Positions 5,955 to 6,275 of a stretch of DNA of 6,275 bases are shown piece after piece. The DNA lies in assembly GCA_031259095.1 (NCBI GenBank), contig JAIRLW010000533.1, positions 1 through 6,275 of the forward strand, given 5' to 3'. The notes beneath the pieces were generated by a model. It was not told the origin of the DNA. It worked only from the letters and a program-made list of their open reading frames with translations, and ran no database searches. The translations under genes and the position numbers were made by a program. The first letter of the stretch is position 1, and each line of letters begins with the position of its first letter. The stretch comes from Planctomycetaceae bacterium (GTDB lineage: Bacteria; Planctomycetota; Planctomycetia; Pirellulales; Thermoguttaceae).

Positions 5955-5963
5955 AGTATAGCA
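5955..5963 (-). promoter_or_regulatory. Extended -10 promoter candidate for the epimerase operon
   Basis: On the minus strand TGC-TATACT is an extended -10 element (TGn plus five of six consensus bases). The -35 region (T/C-rich, TTTCTT-like) is poor, as is tolerated with an extended -10. A start site near 5948 would place the 14-bp inverted repeat at the very beginning of a leader of about 105 nt. Confidence 0.45.
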
Positions 5964-6014
5964 GAATGTTATAAAAAAGAAAGAACACAAGGAATTCCTA
6001 AAAATATCTTTTGC

Positions 6015-6255
6015 CGTAATATATCAGCGGAATTTTCCAAAACGTCTTTTAACTGTTTCCGCAAACCTCATTTTCCACCTAATTTTTTCCTAACAAAACA
6101 ACCTCAGTAGAGACGCAATGCATTGCGTCTCTACAAACCTCATTACCTCATTAAAAACGTAAACAAATAATAAGGTAATAAGGTTGGTTGTGGGGGGAAT
6201 CATTTTGCTACTGAGATTGTTTAGTAAGAAAAATTAGGCGTCAATGAGGTTGTTT
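6015..6255 (+). repeat. MITE-like hairpin repeat, right copy
   Basis: This is the same element as at 118-363 but in opposite orientation. The shared end block is 6015-6072 (CGTAATATATCAG start; 3 mismatches in 58 to the reverse complement of 306-363). Outer arms are 6067-6106 and 6211-6250. Inner arms are 6136-6152 and 6169-6185 (AACCTCATTACCTCATT against AATAAGGTAATAAGGTT). The nested palindrome is at 6107-6134. The loop-proximal part between 6186 and 6210 differs from the left copy. No ORF is present, and the end beyond about 6250 is not defined by the comparison. Confidence 0.75.
6107..6134. repeat. Nested 28-bp perfect palindrome
   Basis: GTAGAGACGCAATG is followed by its exact reverse complement. 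Relative to the larger hairpin it occupies the same place as the one-base-imperfect copy at 247-274, between the outer CCTCAG arm and the inner AACCTCATTACC arm. Confidence 0.85.
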
Positions 6256-6275
6256 GTCCAATATTCATACGTATA

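Noticed and set aside
118..6255. Composite transposon bounded by the two inverted repeats
   Set aside because: No transposase or integrase lies between them and the cargo is housekeeping-like; the copies are better explained as members of a dispersed repeat family.

Overview
The window holds four protein genes, all on the minus strand, set among an unusual density of intergenic repeats. The organism is most likely a planctomycete-like bacterium. This is inferred from the long planctomycete-style N-terminal extension on the S41 protease, the conserved-looking hypothetical gene, the absence of Shine-Dalgarno motifs at every start, and the many palindromic intergenic repeats. The assignment is tentative; no marker gene settles it. 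The only clear pathway gene, hisH, is universal.

Read in the direction of transcription (right to left), an extended -10 promoter near 5955 and a 14-bp inverted repeat lead into an enolase-superfamily dipeptide epimerase (4803-5843). An uncharacterised 285-residue protein (3809-4666) follows, and then hisH, the glutaminase subunit of imidazole glycerol phosphate synthase (2909-3529). A perfect 11-bp-arm palindrome follows hisH and probably ends the transcript. After a 392-bp gap with its own promoter candidates comes a 689-residue S41 carboxyl-terminal processing protease with signal/anchor, TPR-like and PDZ segments (447-2516). The first three genes look like one transcription unit, but their functions share no obvious pathway.

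The most interesting content is non-coding. Both gaps inside the presumed operon (3530-3808 and 4667-4802) are filled, from the stop of one gene to the start of the next, by the same kind of element. A G-rich heptanucleotide array lies on the plus strand at the left, and a matching array in inverted orientation lies at the right beside a shared 26-bp core ending in CGCTTGCGACAC. The heptamer differs between the two gaps but is the same at both ends of each gap. One array runs through the stop codon of the hypothetical gene.

The window is also bracketed by two oppositely oriented copies of a roughly 250-bp MITE-like hairpin repeat (about 118-363 and 6015-6255). Each carries a nested 28-bp palindrome. 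The extreme left end (1-80) holds a further cluster of small palindromes of a different type.
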